NCBI RefSeq assembly: GCF_963678635.1
Contig: NC_087063.1
Coordinates: 22,886,701-22,950,700, forward strand
DNA: 64,000 bases
Source: Symsagittifera roscoffensis
Taxonomy: Eukaryota > Xenacoelomorpha > Acoela > Convolutidae
Direction: 5' to 3'
Part shown: piece after piece, positions 1-10,428 of the stretch
How positions within the stretch are numbered: position 1 is the stretch's first letter
Layout of the letters: each line of letters opens with the position of its first letter
Translations under genes and position numbers: made by a program
The notes under the pieces: generated by a model
What the model saw: only the letters and a program-made list of their open reading frames with translations
What the model was told of the DNA's origin: nothing
Database searches by the model: none

Positions 1-203
1 CAACTTAGATAACAAACAGTAGGAAAAAAGATGATCAAATTTTGAAAAACGACAAAATAAACGACAAAATTTTTGAAAAACGAGATTAAGAAGTAATTTT
101 AAACGGGCAAAAAAAAGAGAAAAACGCAAGAAAAAAATATAATTTCAAGCGTAATGATCGAATAAAAGATGGTCGAATAAAAGATGATGAATTTAAATTT
201 CAC

Positions 204-2764
204 CTGGACTAGACAGTACAAGTTGGGATCGGAGGTGGCGATGTCAAACTTCTTCAGCGCTTGTTCCACAATGGTCAATGCAGTATCTCTACAACCAGCC
301 AGAATGGACTTGTAGTTAAACTCTTCCTTGATTCTGAATCCATAGATCTTCATGGGACCTCCTGTGAAAACAATAAGACCCTGAAAATTTATCAAACTAT
401 GTTGCCGAAGCTTCAACAGTTTCAGAATAATTCAAGTCTATGCTAATTAATGACGCACTCAATTTAAAAACATGGTGACTTTTGGTAAAAACATGGTGAC
501 TTTTGATAGCTATAGCGCCTAGTCACGATATTATAATTATCTATCTTTAGTGAGTCTTGGTAGGTTTAGTTGGCTGACTGATGCCCACCTGAATCTGGTC
601 CTCCGTCTGCGTTTGTGAAGTCCTGCATCTTCTGTTCCACTTTCTCCTTTCGTTTCTGCTGCATGGCCGCATCCTTGTCACAGATACTGCAAATATGCAT
701 ACGCCAATTAGCACCAAAGACCTGGAATTTTTAGCAACTCGCTTTTAAACTGAATGTTAAACCACAAATCAGTTTTCTTACACCCATTTATTGTTTAAAT
801 TTACCAAGCCCGGCAGATTAGCTGTGAAACTGTAACCATAGCCAACTGACAGTTGGAAAAGAGTAATGACCGCAATGCAAAAAAAACCTACTTGTTTTTT
901 GTCAAAAAAATTAACTTTCGAACTTTAAAATGCCATGACCTTAAAGCTCTTTGAAATTCAAGAAAAAATCACGATTGGTATTTTTTGATAAAAATAACCC
1001 AATTCGAGAAAACTGGATCAATAAATAAAATTTTTATATCGCTCGCTCGGAAATCTGATAATTAAATTCCATTTTCAAAATAAGATGTCCTTAACAATTT
1101 GTGACCTTAACAATTTTGCTGTTCTATAGAACGCAATTGAACTGAACTTCAAAAGAAATCAGTCGCACCGCCAAAAAGAAAATTTGAGCCTGAACAAAAT
1201 TTGAAGACTTTTCCTTAAAAAAATCATTACGATCTGAGCTACATTCATCGACTCTTAAAAACTCGGGTTCGAGGCACAACAAGATTCATACTCGTCACTG
1301 GAAGTCAAATAAAGATTTCTGGTCTATATGTTAAAAGAATTAATCGAAGTCACAATGTTGGCTTGATGTAAAGCTGAACGAACAGCTCGTACGTTGGTCA
1401 TTTCTATCGTTAATTTGAATCCATGAACCTTTTGGTGAAAGATGTTTCTGGCTTTTTCGCAAACAGCTTTTCTGATAGAGAACTCTTCACAGATGCCGAT
1501 GGAGTCAGTCCACCACTTGCACTGTCTTTCTTCTTCTTTTTGCCACCGCCGTCCAACTTCGAGCTGCTAGATCCATTCAATGTTGAGTTGGATCCCAGAA
1601 TTAGAGAACTGTTGGCCTTCAGGAGAAAACGACCTTCTCTGCAGTCTTCTGTCCAATTCAACTGAAAAGAAACTGGATTATTTCAACCTTAGACTTCACG
1701 GTAAATGAAATCTTAAATTTAAATAAAGGAAAAAATGAAAACCACGTACATGTTATAATTTGAAGCCAAATTTTTGAGCAAAGCTTGAATGATACTGAGA
1801 TCACGAATTTTTGACAACTTAAATCTAAGCAAGGTAGCTCTGCCTCAATTTTGTTAATGACAAGACTTAAGAATTTTTCTGTTATGTTTTTTCTTCCATC
1901 TTCTTTTTGTTCCGCCTGTTTCTAGGGAACCCTATCATAGGAAGACATAGTACCGCCATCCGTTGTAGATTTTTCAAAAACGATAAGATCTGATTATAAA
2001 ATAGTAAATTCGAAGTTTAATATTTTAATTACTACTACCTTTTTGACTAGCGGTGCAACTTGTAAATTAGATCCCATAATTGCATATTATTTAGAAATCT
2101 GTTCTACCTGCACAACCAGTGGATACTCGTCCAGCTTCAGTCTCCTCTCGCCAGTTTGCAACACTTCATACAAGGAGTATGTCTCTGGGTTGACCTCTTC
2201 AGATGGTCCTGTGAGATTCCTGAGGTCTGCATGGAACTTATCAACCAGAGCGTCCACCACATCTTGAGTTGTTGCACTGCTTGATATTCTCAGACACTTG
2301 GTTTGAACTTCTTCCTTCTGGTCCATCAGGTAGAAACGCATCACTCCGAAGAACTCCAAGTTCTACCAACACACAACCAATCAACAACTTTCAACTGGTT
2401 CTAGATTAACAAAGCACGGCAAGTACAGAAAAATAACCCAACTTTCATGTAGATTATAAACTCAGGGTTCAACACTTTGTATACTGGAGCTTTCAGGTGT
2501 GAAACTCTCTTCATATGAACTGGCCATTTTCAAGGGTGCACTATCTTGAATTTCTTACAACTCATAATGCTATTTCAGCATTAATTCAAAAAAATGTGTG
2601 TCTAGAAACGCGAAAACCTCAAGAGAACACAACCTAGTCAAAGATTAATGTCAATAATTTACCTCATTGGGTAGAGACAGTTCAAACAGCGCTAGGCGAG
2701 TCTTGTTCCATTCTTCGATGCGATTGCGCAATTTGCGATACTCGTCTACTTGAGAGGCTGTCAT
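204..2764 (-). CDS. AFDN: Afadin (canoe/AFDN) N-terminal part, five exons, continues beyond left edge
   Basis: Afadin is an actin-binding scaffold of adherens junctions that binds Ras/Rap GTPases through two N-terminal Ras-association (RA) domains. Exons, all with GT/AG borders and matching phases: 2663-2764 (ATG at 2764), 2108-2362, 1429-1661, 589-686, 204-361, together 282 codons. Exon 2 encodes RA1 (FFGVMRFYLMD, then SLYEVLQTGERRLKLDEYPL), and exon 3 continues with NWTEDCREGRFLLK, the afadin signature after RA1. Exon 3 then has a Ser/Lys-rich linker and PETSFTK. Exon 4 gives the Lys/Glu-rich helix ending in GGPDSG. Exon 5 opens RA2 (GGPMKIYGFRI, ending YCLVQ). The FHA, DIL and PDZ domains would lie off the left edge. 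Exon borders were assigned by eye; the order and phases agree with the known afadin protein. Bases 1-203 are intron. Confidence 0.93.
836..1260. repeat. Dispersed AT-rich repeat family, afadin intron member
   Basis: One of at least eight diverged members of a family of roughly 430 bp. Landmarks in order: acatagccaa with gacagttggaaaag, a run like aaaaaaactact-gacttgtttttt, cttaaagctctttgaattt, aactggatcaatag, cgtgacctttacacttttgctgtt, then caaatttcaagactttttcc and acgttcatcgactctta. Other members lie near 3625-3870, 6833-7290 (and 14010-14470), 19699-20165, 20440-20830, 26300-26640, 30780-31120, and inside each 819-bp unit. It is non-coding and probably an old non-autonomous element. Confidence 0.65.
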
Positions 2765-3157
2765 CGTCAACAGTCTTCTTCTAATTTTCTTCAAGCAAGC
2801 TATTTACATGGCAACTCTATACATACCTGAGCCTGAAAATTATATCAGTAGTTTCACAAAAAAATCTTAACTTACAGCAAATTTTTCTCAAACGCAGGCA
2901 ACGTAAGGAAATCCAACAAACATTAATCTAATGAAAGCTAAATAACATTTTACAGCAAAGTTATCTCCAAATCTAGACGACAAACCCAAATGAATGCACC
3001 AATTTTAGTTTATTTTTAAATATAATTTTTCAGATCTCTATTAATAATAGATACTTTATAACAAAGTGTTCTTTTAGAGTCCGTTGTGAAATGATAAGGC
3101 ACAATCAACGATAGATTCCACAGCGAACTCAAATATCTTTTTACAACACTCTTCACT
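2765..3157. other. Intergenic spacer between afadin start and Derlin copy A
   Basis: About 390 bp of AT-rich DNA upstream of the afadin ATG and outside the Derlin duplication. It should hold the afadin 5' UTR and core promoter, but I see no clear TATA box or CpG-rich block. Confidence 0.4.
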
Positions 3158-3274
3158 TCAATTCTTATTACGTTATACGCAACACCTCTTCATCCAGCAG
3201 TAATATAACATCTAGGGGCATGATGACGCATTCCTTCCGTCTATTTTCTCAACAGGGAAGTGACATTATGGTGG

Positions 3275-6200
3275 TCAGGTCTCTCCCCAATTGTACCCCC
3301 CTGGCCTCTCTTCTGGGGGAGGGTCGTAGTGGTCATGTTCTGGAATGGGGTCGAATAGAAGCGTGCTTAAACAAATTCAAAAAAAGTTTTAGACTTCCAG
3401 CCACAACAATTGAGAGATGATTCAAACAAGCAATGAGTTACAGAAAATATCTGTTTTAAATTTCAAGCTAGCACAAGCGCTGCTGGTATGAAGAACAAAA
3501 TTTTCAATAATTTGAACAATTACAAAATTCGAGGCGTTTTCAGGATTCTGAATCCTCCCGGCTGGTGGGGAAAGACGTCTTCGAGGAAGAAATACACATG
3601 TCCCACTGCTATTCCTGAAACATAGCCAAAAGACAGTTGGAAAAGATTCATTGATCGCAAGTAAGCAAAAAAACTACTGACTTGTTTTTTTTATAAAAAA
3701 ATTCACAACTTTCGAGTTTCAAAGGAAAAATATAGATGGCTTTAAAGCGCTTTGAGTTTCTAGAAGAATTTATTATCGACATTTGTTGATAAAATAACCC
3801 TATTTGAGAAAACTAGATCAATAGTTAATTTTTTATTCCACTTACGAACTTAGATCACATTTTTCGTGACATTTACACTTTTGCTTGATACAAGTTATTC
3901 TGATACTATTACTTTTTTCTCGAAAACGCCACTTTTTTTTCTCGAAAACGCCATCTTTTTGTTATCGAGATACCTGAACAAAAATATATAATTCACTAAA
4001 AATGCCAACAGAAAAAAAACAATTTTTCATCAACTAGACCAATTAAAAAAACTGCAAATTCAATCCAAATTGCCTTCCTTTGAATTGAGCTTAAAAAATC
4101 AAAATTAAAACCACAAAAAATTGATTTGAGCCTGATCAAATTTCAAGACCTTTCCATTAAAAATCATCAAGATCTAAATAAAAGTCTGAACTACGTTCAT
4201 CGGCTCTTAAAACCAGCCAATAGATAGTTGGAAAGGCGTCAATGAACGCAAAAAAAAACAAAAAAACACTTGATGTTTGAAACAATCTCAACTTTCGAAC
4301 TAAATAATAGATCTATAAAATGGATTCCTTAGAGCTCTTTGAATTTTTAAAATACATTATGGTTGAATTTTTGTTTGATAAAATTTACTCAATTTGAGAA
4401 AACTGGATCAATAGGTATATTTTTGCTGAGAAATCTGATAATTTAATTCCGTTTTCGACATAAGAAGTCAATCAAGTTTTTCGTGGCCTTTACACTTTTG
4501 CTGTTCGATAGTGGAGTTTGCCTTCCTTTCAACAAAGAACTGAATTTAGAAATAAATCAAGTCAAACCGTTAAAAAGTATATTTGAACATGGATACAGTT
4601 TCCTGATAAAAAACCATCACGACCTATATGAGAAACTGAACAACGTTCATCGTCTCTAAATCATCACAAATTGTTTCAAAATTCTGCTTCTAAGCTAGTG
4701 TAGTTATACAAGTTATACTGATACTATTACTTTTTTCTCGAAAACGCCACTTTTTTTTCTCGAAAACGCCATCTTTTTGTTATCGAGATACCTGAACAAA
4801 AATATATAATTCACTAAAAATGCCAACAGAAAAAAAACAATTTTTCATCAACTAGACCAATTAAAAAAACTGCAAATTCAATCCAAATTGCCTTCCTTTG
4901 AATTGAGCTTAAAAAATCAAAATTAAAACCACAAAAAATTGATTTGAGCCTGATCAAATTTCAAGACCTTTCCATTAAAAATCATCAAGATCTATATAAA
5001 AGTCTGAACTACGTTCATCGGCTCTTAAAAACAGCCAATAGATAGTTGGAAAGGCGTCAATGAACGCAAAAAAAAAACAAAAAAACACTTGATGTTTGAA
5101 ACAATCTCAACTTTCGAACTAAATAATAGATCTATAAAATGGATTCCTTAGAGCTCTTTGAATTTTTAAAATACATTATGGTTGAATTTTTGTTTGATAA
5201 AATTTACTCAATTTGAGAAAACTGGATCAATAGGTATATTTTTGCTGAGAAATCTGATAATTTAATTCCGTTTTCGACATAAGAAGTCAATCAAGTTTTT
5301 CGTGGCCTTTACACTTTTGCTGTTCGATAGTGGAGTTTGCCTTCCTTTCAACAAAGAACTGAATTTAGAAATAAATCAAGTCAAACCGTTAAAAAGTATA
5401 TTTGAACATGGATACAGTTTCCTGATAAAAAACCATCACGACCTATATGAGAAACTGAACAACGTTCATCGTCTCTAAATCATCACAAATTGTTTCAAAA
5501 TTCTGCTTCTAAGCTAGTGTAGTTATACAAGTTATACTGATACTATTACTTTTTTCTCGAAAACGCCACTTTTTTTCTCGAAAACGCCATCTTTTTGTTA
5601 TCGAGATACCTGAACAAAAATATATAATTCACTAAAAATGCCAACAGAAAAAAAAACAATTTTTCATCAACTAGACCAATTAAAAAAACTGCAAATTCAA
5701 TCCAAATTAAATTTTGGGGTGGAAATTTTACAGCTGGGGGTGGCAGAGGGATATTAAGTTGATCCTAAAAATAATTCAAGTCTTTTCGCACCATTTGAAC
5801 TCTGTAACTGCAGAACGCAATTTGTCTTTCTTTTAGCACCAGAGTTTCAATCCAAGAATAAATCAAAAGTCAAATCGCGAAAAACCAAATTTGAATGTGA
5901 ACAAATTTCAAGACTTTCAGAAAAAATCAACAGGACCTAGATAATTATCTTTACTACTTTCAATGACATTGTGAAAGATCATCACTTTAGAAAGCGCTAT
6001 GGATTAGTTATGTAGCATGAAAGTCGTCTTCAACTCGGAGTAATAATGACACTTTCCTTGCATAAATTAAAGTTAACAAAAAACGCACCTATGAGATCGA
6101 CTTGTATTGAGTTTCCCATGAGAAGAGAGAATCCTAATAGCACCCAGGGCAAGTAGGGAGCCTGAAAATTGAGGATTCCGAAGAAACTCATTCGCACGTA

Positions 6201-9200
6201 GGGATTCCTTCGAGACCAGATGTACACAAGCATGATGGTGAAGGCAGTCCCAAAGAACAACAGATTGAAAAAATAGCCCAGGATCTAAAACAAAAGACCA
6301 CCTCTATTATTTGCAAAAACCTATGATTCAAGAAGCGCAGATACTTAACTTCAGATGTTTGCACCAAAGAATTCTAACTGTTTTCGACAAATTTTCCAGA
6401 TGGTCTATTTGCATAATTTGCATAAGTCGCATAAAATTATCAAAGAAAAAACATTTAAGCAAATAAAAAGTTGGTATGTTTACCATCATAGATGTGGCTC
6501 CGAAAACAAACATGAAGACAAAGTCGCCTGTCCTGCCTCTGAAGCTGTTCTCCTCTAGCATGCGACAGTAGCGGTAGATGAAGATGATGTTGAAGAGGAA
6601 GGTAAAACCCAGGGTGCCAAAGAAGAGGAAATTTGTGAACAGACGCCAGATCTAATCACATATATGAAGTTATCATTTAGAGAAACAAGTATAGGTACAG
6701 GCGGAATAGAATGGTTCATAGAAAACGGGGCATTATTCAGAATCAAACCCCAAATAATCTGAGCCTCGATACACAAAACATAGACAGCAGACAATGAACA
6801 AGAAAAATGTCAATGAACGCAAAGAAACAGAATACATAGCCAATCGAAGATTGAAAAACAGTAATGAACGCAAGTAGACAAAAAAAACACTGACTTTATT
6901 GAAAAATCGAATTTCAAAGAAAAAAATAGTTGGCCTTAAAGATCTTTGAATTTGTAGAACAATTTATGATGGACACTTTTTGTGTTAAAATCAACCCAAT
7001 TTGAAAAAACTGGATCAATAGGTAAAATTTTTATTTCGCTGGGAAATCTGATAATTAATTTCATTTTCGAAATTAGAAGTCGATCACGCTTTTCGTGATC
7101 TTTACAATTTTGCTGTTCGATAGTGGAGTTTGCTTTCCTTTTAACAATAGAAATGCACTGATATCAAAAAGAAATCACAAGTCAAGCCGCGAAAAATCAA
7201 TATTGAGCGTGAACAAATTTTAAGACTTTTTCCTAAAAAAAAAAATCAGCAAGACCTATTTAATACTACTCACTACGTTCATTAATCTTGAAAAGACAAA
7301 CTTTTACAAAAAACAACTTTTGAACTTCAAAAAAATATAGCCTTAAAGCTCTTCGAACTTCAACAACAATTAATGGCACTTTCGATAAAATTAACCTAAT
7401 TTGAGAAACTGAATCATAAGGTACATTTTCTGTGCATGTATTTGCCTAATAAACATGCTACAAAATAATTCTGCTTTGGTTAATAACTTGTTAATTCGCA
7501 ACTGGTTAATATAGTGGCTAACACATGTGACTCAAGGTCCAGCAAACTACTTGATCATGAAACTAGGTGAAAGTAAAACCCGCACTTATTTTACACAGGC
7601 GAAGCTCAGCTTCGCACCACTTGCGATACAAAAATGAATAATTATGATTGACAGCAAATGAAAAGACAAATTTAAAAAATCATTAGAAAAACCTTCTAAA
7701 AACGTTTCTTTTTTTTAAAAAGCAAAACAAAAGCCGAAAAAAAAACGAAATTAAGTGAACCTTTAGAAACTTTGCAAAGTGATTTCGGCATGCCAGAATA
7801 TCCCAAACCTCCAAAAATCCTTTGGCGGAAAAAGCGCCGACAAAAATAAGCAGACGGACGAAAATCTAAATTAGCATAAAATTTTTAATCTGCAAATCTG
7901 GAATCGAACAATCGGCCTTTGTTGTCTCAGGCATGGGTGTTACCACTCCTCCAAAAGCGCATAATTCGCCTTGAAATTGAATGTATAACCTAGAGGCGAA
8001 GCAGAGCTCCGTATCACTTGCTATAAAACGCAAGTACAGCATTGCAAGTTAGTGAAAAAAATGAGATTGATATAACAAAAAAGAAGATTAATACCAGAAA
8101 AAAATAAGAAAAAAATTGGTAAAAACGAAAATAATTTCAGAAAAACACAACACCACAATTAATACGCTTTATGAATTTACCGAGCGGCCACTAAGCCGAC
8201 AACAAGTGTGTGGACACCCGTTAAGCCGAAAGCAAAAAAATGCCATAAGACCTTGTAAGAAAACTAGCAACACAAGCTAGCTGAATTTCGAGTCCCGGCC
8301 GCACTCATTTGTAATTTTCATTTAAAAAATCTTTATCTGACTGTGATGCGACACAAAATAACCTAACTAAGCTGATGAAACATAAACTGACACCATTTAG
8401 GCCAAATAATGCTTTTTAGCCAAAAAATCTTCGGAAAACCGAGGGCAATATACAACGTCAAAGCTATTAATTTTAAAAATGTGCGGCCGGGACTCAAAAC
8501 ACAGACCTTAGGGATTAAACGCAACCGCGTTACCTCTAGGGCAAGTTAAAAAGACTCTCGGAGTTACCAAGGTTCAATACCAAAACAACTACACGATTTC
8601 TTACAGGCTTACGAGGAAAAAGTTAAGATCTCGATTACAAGACACGCGAGAGTTATAAAGCAAGTAACACAAATGTAACAAATGCACATGCAAATTCTGT
8701 GCACAAAAATTGGAGAAAAAAGTTTGTTGCAACATCCTAGCTTATCGCAAAGTTATTATAAGTTATTATAAGTTATTAACCGAAGCACCGTCAGATCTGT
8801 TGATAAACGTTTATCGATGCAACAACTTCAGTCTGCTGTCAATTGCTGTCGTTACAAGAAAAGGAACTCAAGAGGCAAAACTAACCTTCATGCGAAGAGG
8901 CGAAGCTTTTATTGCGAAAAAGTGCAATAAGAAAAAGTGAAAATAAGTCTCGAATTAGCTAAAATTCAGCGATGTCTCAGACACGAAGCTACGACCTAGA
9001 AATTATGAGTCTCACGCATCAACTACTCAGCCACGGATGCTTAGTCCATCACAAACACTAACCACAAATAAGGCCGAGAACAGGTGCTATGAAATTTCCA
9101 ATGCTATAGATCGTGATTATAGCAAAAAGGAACACATGTGAACAGTTTTAATGAACAATTTCATTTGCGAGTTAGGATAGAAAAAAAGAAGGTTCGTACT

Positions 9201-10294
9201 AAAACACTAGCTGTTCTCTAGCATCAACAGAGGCGAAGCTGTGCTTCGCGAACACTAGCGAGAACACGACAAAAAGCAGCTCTAGAGTTCTAGAAAGTGC
9301 AATAAGAAAAAGTAAAAATAAGCCTCGACTAAGTAAAAACTCGGAGACGTCTCCGACTCGAACCTCCGCCCAACTGCGACCTAGAAATTATGAGTTTCAC
9401 GCACTAACCACTCAGCCACGGACGCTTAGTCCATCACAAGCACTAGCTACAAATAAAGCCGAGAACAGATGCTATTCAATTTCCAATGCTACAGATCGTG
9501 ATGGTGGAATCCCTCATACGCGAAGGACCGAATGCGCGAAAACAAAAATCAGCCAATCAGATTTCAGTAATCTAAAATTTGGAAAGAAAGTAATCATTTC
9601 CAGGGACTGAATATTGGTATTGGCCGAACATAAAAACGGCAGAAATATGTTAAATATTCAAATTGTCACTGACCGCCGCCGAATTGGAACAAATTTTATA
9701 TTTCAAGGGTTTCGTTATGGAAGAAGCAAAATATAGCTTCTCTTAATTCATTTTAAGCCCCCATCGCATGAGAATAGCCCCCGTGCTTCAATCGTGATTA
9801 TAGCAAAAAGGCGCACGAGTGAACACTTTTAACGAACGCTTTTATTTGCGAGCTAGGTTAGAAACAAAGGTTTGTATTAAACACTAGCTGCTTGCTAGCG
9901 TAAATAATGGATGAGATAGTCGAACTGAACTGAAAACAACCTTATATAATAAAGTACAAATGTGTGGTAACAGAGAACAAAACATATATAATTGAAAACG
10001 ACTGTTGCCTTGCCCTCAGCAAAATTGCACGAATGCAGACAAAAGATAGAGGCAAAAGAAATGAGAGCAATTAAGTTCCGACAGTCCCACCCACCCACTA
10101 CGCCTGGTGAGTTTTCACCAACCAGTTGAGTTTACCTGGTATCGGTAGATGATGAGCTCTGGGTTGAAGTATAACTGGAAGGGACTTATGACATCAAGTT
10201 GAACTGCTATTGTGGTCCCTACACAGGCAGTAGTGTACATTCGGGTCACAATGGGGATAGCCGTGTACTCGTTCAAGATGTCAGCCGCTGCCAT
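3275..10294 (-). CDS. DERL2: Derlin-2-like protein, copy A
   Basis: Derlins are rhomboid pseudoproteases of the ER membrane that take part in ERAD retrotranslocation with p97 and HRD1. Exons: 10136-10294 (ATG at 10294), 6484-6651, 6089-6284, 3524-3614, 3275-3365; 705 nt, 234 residues against 239 in human Derlin-2. Exon 1 gives the conserved [13 protein letters not shown] and [11 protein letters not shown]. Exon 2 contains the WR motif in [11 protein letters not shown] and [20 protein letters not shown]. Exon 3 gives [19 protein letters not shown] and [20 protein letters not shown]. Exon 4 is [17 protein letters not shown]. Exon 5 ends [13 protein letters not shown], the usual C-terminal tail. 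All splice phases agree. The visible coding sequence matches copy B exactly. Its 5' side was cut by the duplication: only about 19 bp upstream of the ATG are shared with copy B before the sequence becomes the 3' flank of copy B, so its promoter may be missing or replaced. Confidence 0.93.
3891..5707. repeat. Intronic tandem array, about 819-bp unit, 2.2 copies (Derlin A intron 4)
   Basis: Copies begin with caagttat at 3891, 4709 and 5528 (periods 818 and 819); the third stops near 5707. Each unit includes two runs of ctcgaaaacgcca and a full copy of the dispersed AT-rich family that recurs across this window. No coding potential is seen. Confidence 0.9.
7595..7630. repeat. Hairpin repeat (GCGAAGC..GCTTCGC family), with copy at 14772
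   Basis: Short inverted repeat gcgaagctcagcttcgc followed by accacttgcgat. The same module, with variations, occurs near 7991, 9229, 19483, 24752, 33059 and 34339, plus the duplicated positions in unit B. It marks one end of a dispersed short element; several members sit next to tRNA-like SINE sequence. Confidence 0.65.
7888..7975 (-). repeat. tRNA-derived SINE-like sequence (copy at about 15066-15153)
   Basis: Read on the minus strand it has an A-box-like ggaggagtggtaac and a B-box-like ttgttcgattccag about 45 bp apart. The arms do not fold into a good cloverleaf, so this looks like a tRNA pseudogene or SINE head rather than a tRNA gene. Confidence 0.5.
8261..8575. repeat. Inverted pair of B-box-containing short repeats (copy at about 15439-15753)
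   Basis: cgagtcccggccgcactcattt near 8287 on the plus strand faces its near-reverse complement aatgtgcggccgggactc near 8478. The right arm continues into a tRNA-like sequence on the minus strand with an A-box-like taacgcggttgcg. It looks like two tRNA-derived SINE heads in opposite orientation. Confidence 0.5.
8955..9056 (-). repeat. tRNA-Met-like SINE head, diverged copy (copy at about 16133-16234)
   Basis: The minus strand reads gtggctgagtagttgatgcg (A-box region), then an anticodon-like loop CTCATAA closed by a short stem, then aggtcg. The B box is lost. It is closely related to the better-preserved copy at 9335-9436. Confidence 0.55.
9335..9436 (-). repeat. tRNA-Met(CAU)-like SINE head (copy at about 16513-16614)
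   Basis: On the minus strand it has A box tggctgagtgg (9408-9418), an anticodon arm with stem GAAA/TTTC and loop CTCATAA (CAU), and B box ggttcgagtcg (9354-9364). The region between the anticodon arm and B box is enlarged and the acceptor and T stems do not pair well. This argues for a Pol III-type SINE rather than a working tRNA. Confidence 0.6.
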
Positions 10295-10428
10295 TCTGCT
10301 GCTATAGTTCACAAATTCTTATTACGTTATACGCAACACCTCTTCATCCAGCAGTAATATAACATCTAGGGGCATGATGACGCATTCCTTCCGTCTATTT
10401 TCTCAACAGGGAAGTGACATTATGGTGG

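Larger units (their letters stand above)
3158..10313. repeat. Tandem segmental duplication, unit A (about 7.15 kb, Derlin gene)
   Basis: The stretch starting ttcttattacgttatacgc near 3158 recurs at 10314, and matching landmarks are offset by 7154 bp at the left end, 7177-7178 bp in the middle and 7189 bp at the right. Identity is nearly complete over exons, introns and intronic repeats. The breakpoint joins the 3' flank of Derlin B to the 5' UTR of Derlin A with only a few shared bases (attc/aatt), which suggests microhomology-mediated or replication-based joining. Confidence 0.95.

Noticed and set aside
3220-3420. Plus-strand ORF repeated identically at 10374-10574
   Set aside because: It is the antisense of the last Derlin exon, which explains both its conservation and duplication.
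8710-8940. Plus-strand 76-codon ORF, repeated at 15888-16118
   Set aside because: The two copies exist because of the segmental duplication. The sequence is intronic, overlaps repeat motifs and has no recognisable protein features.
9335-9436. Functional tRNA-Met gene
   Set aside because: The acceptor and T stems do not pair and the region before the B box is too long, so a SINE head is the better reading.
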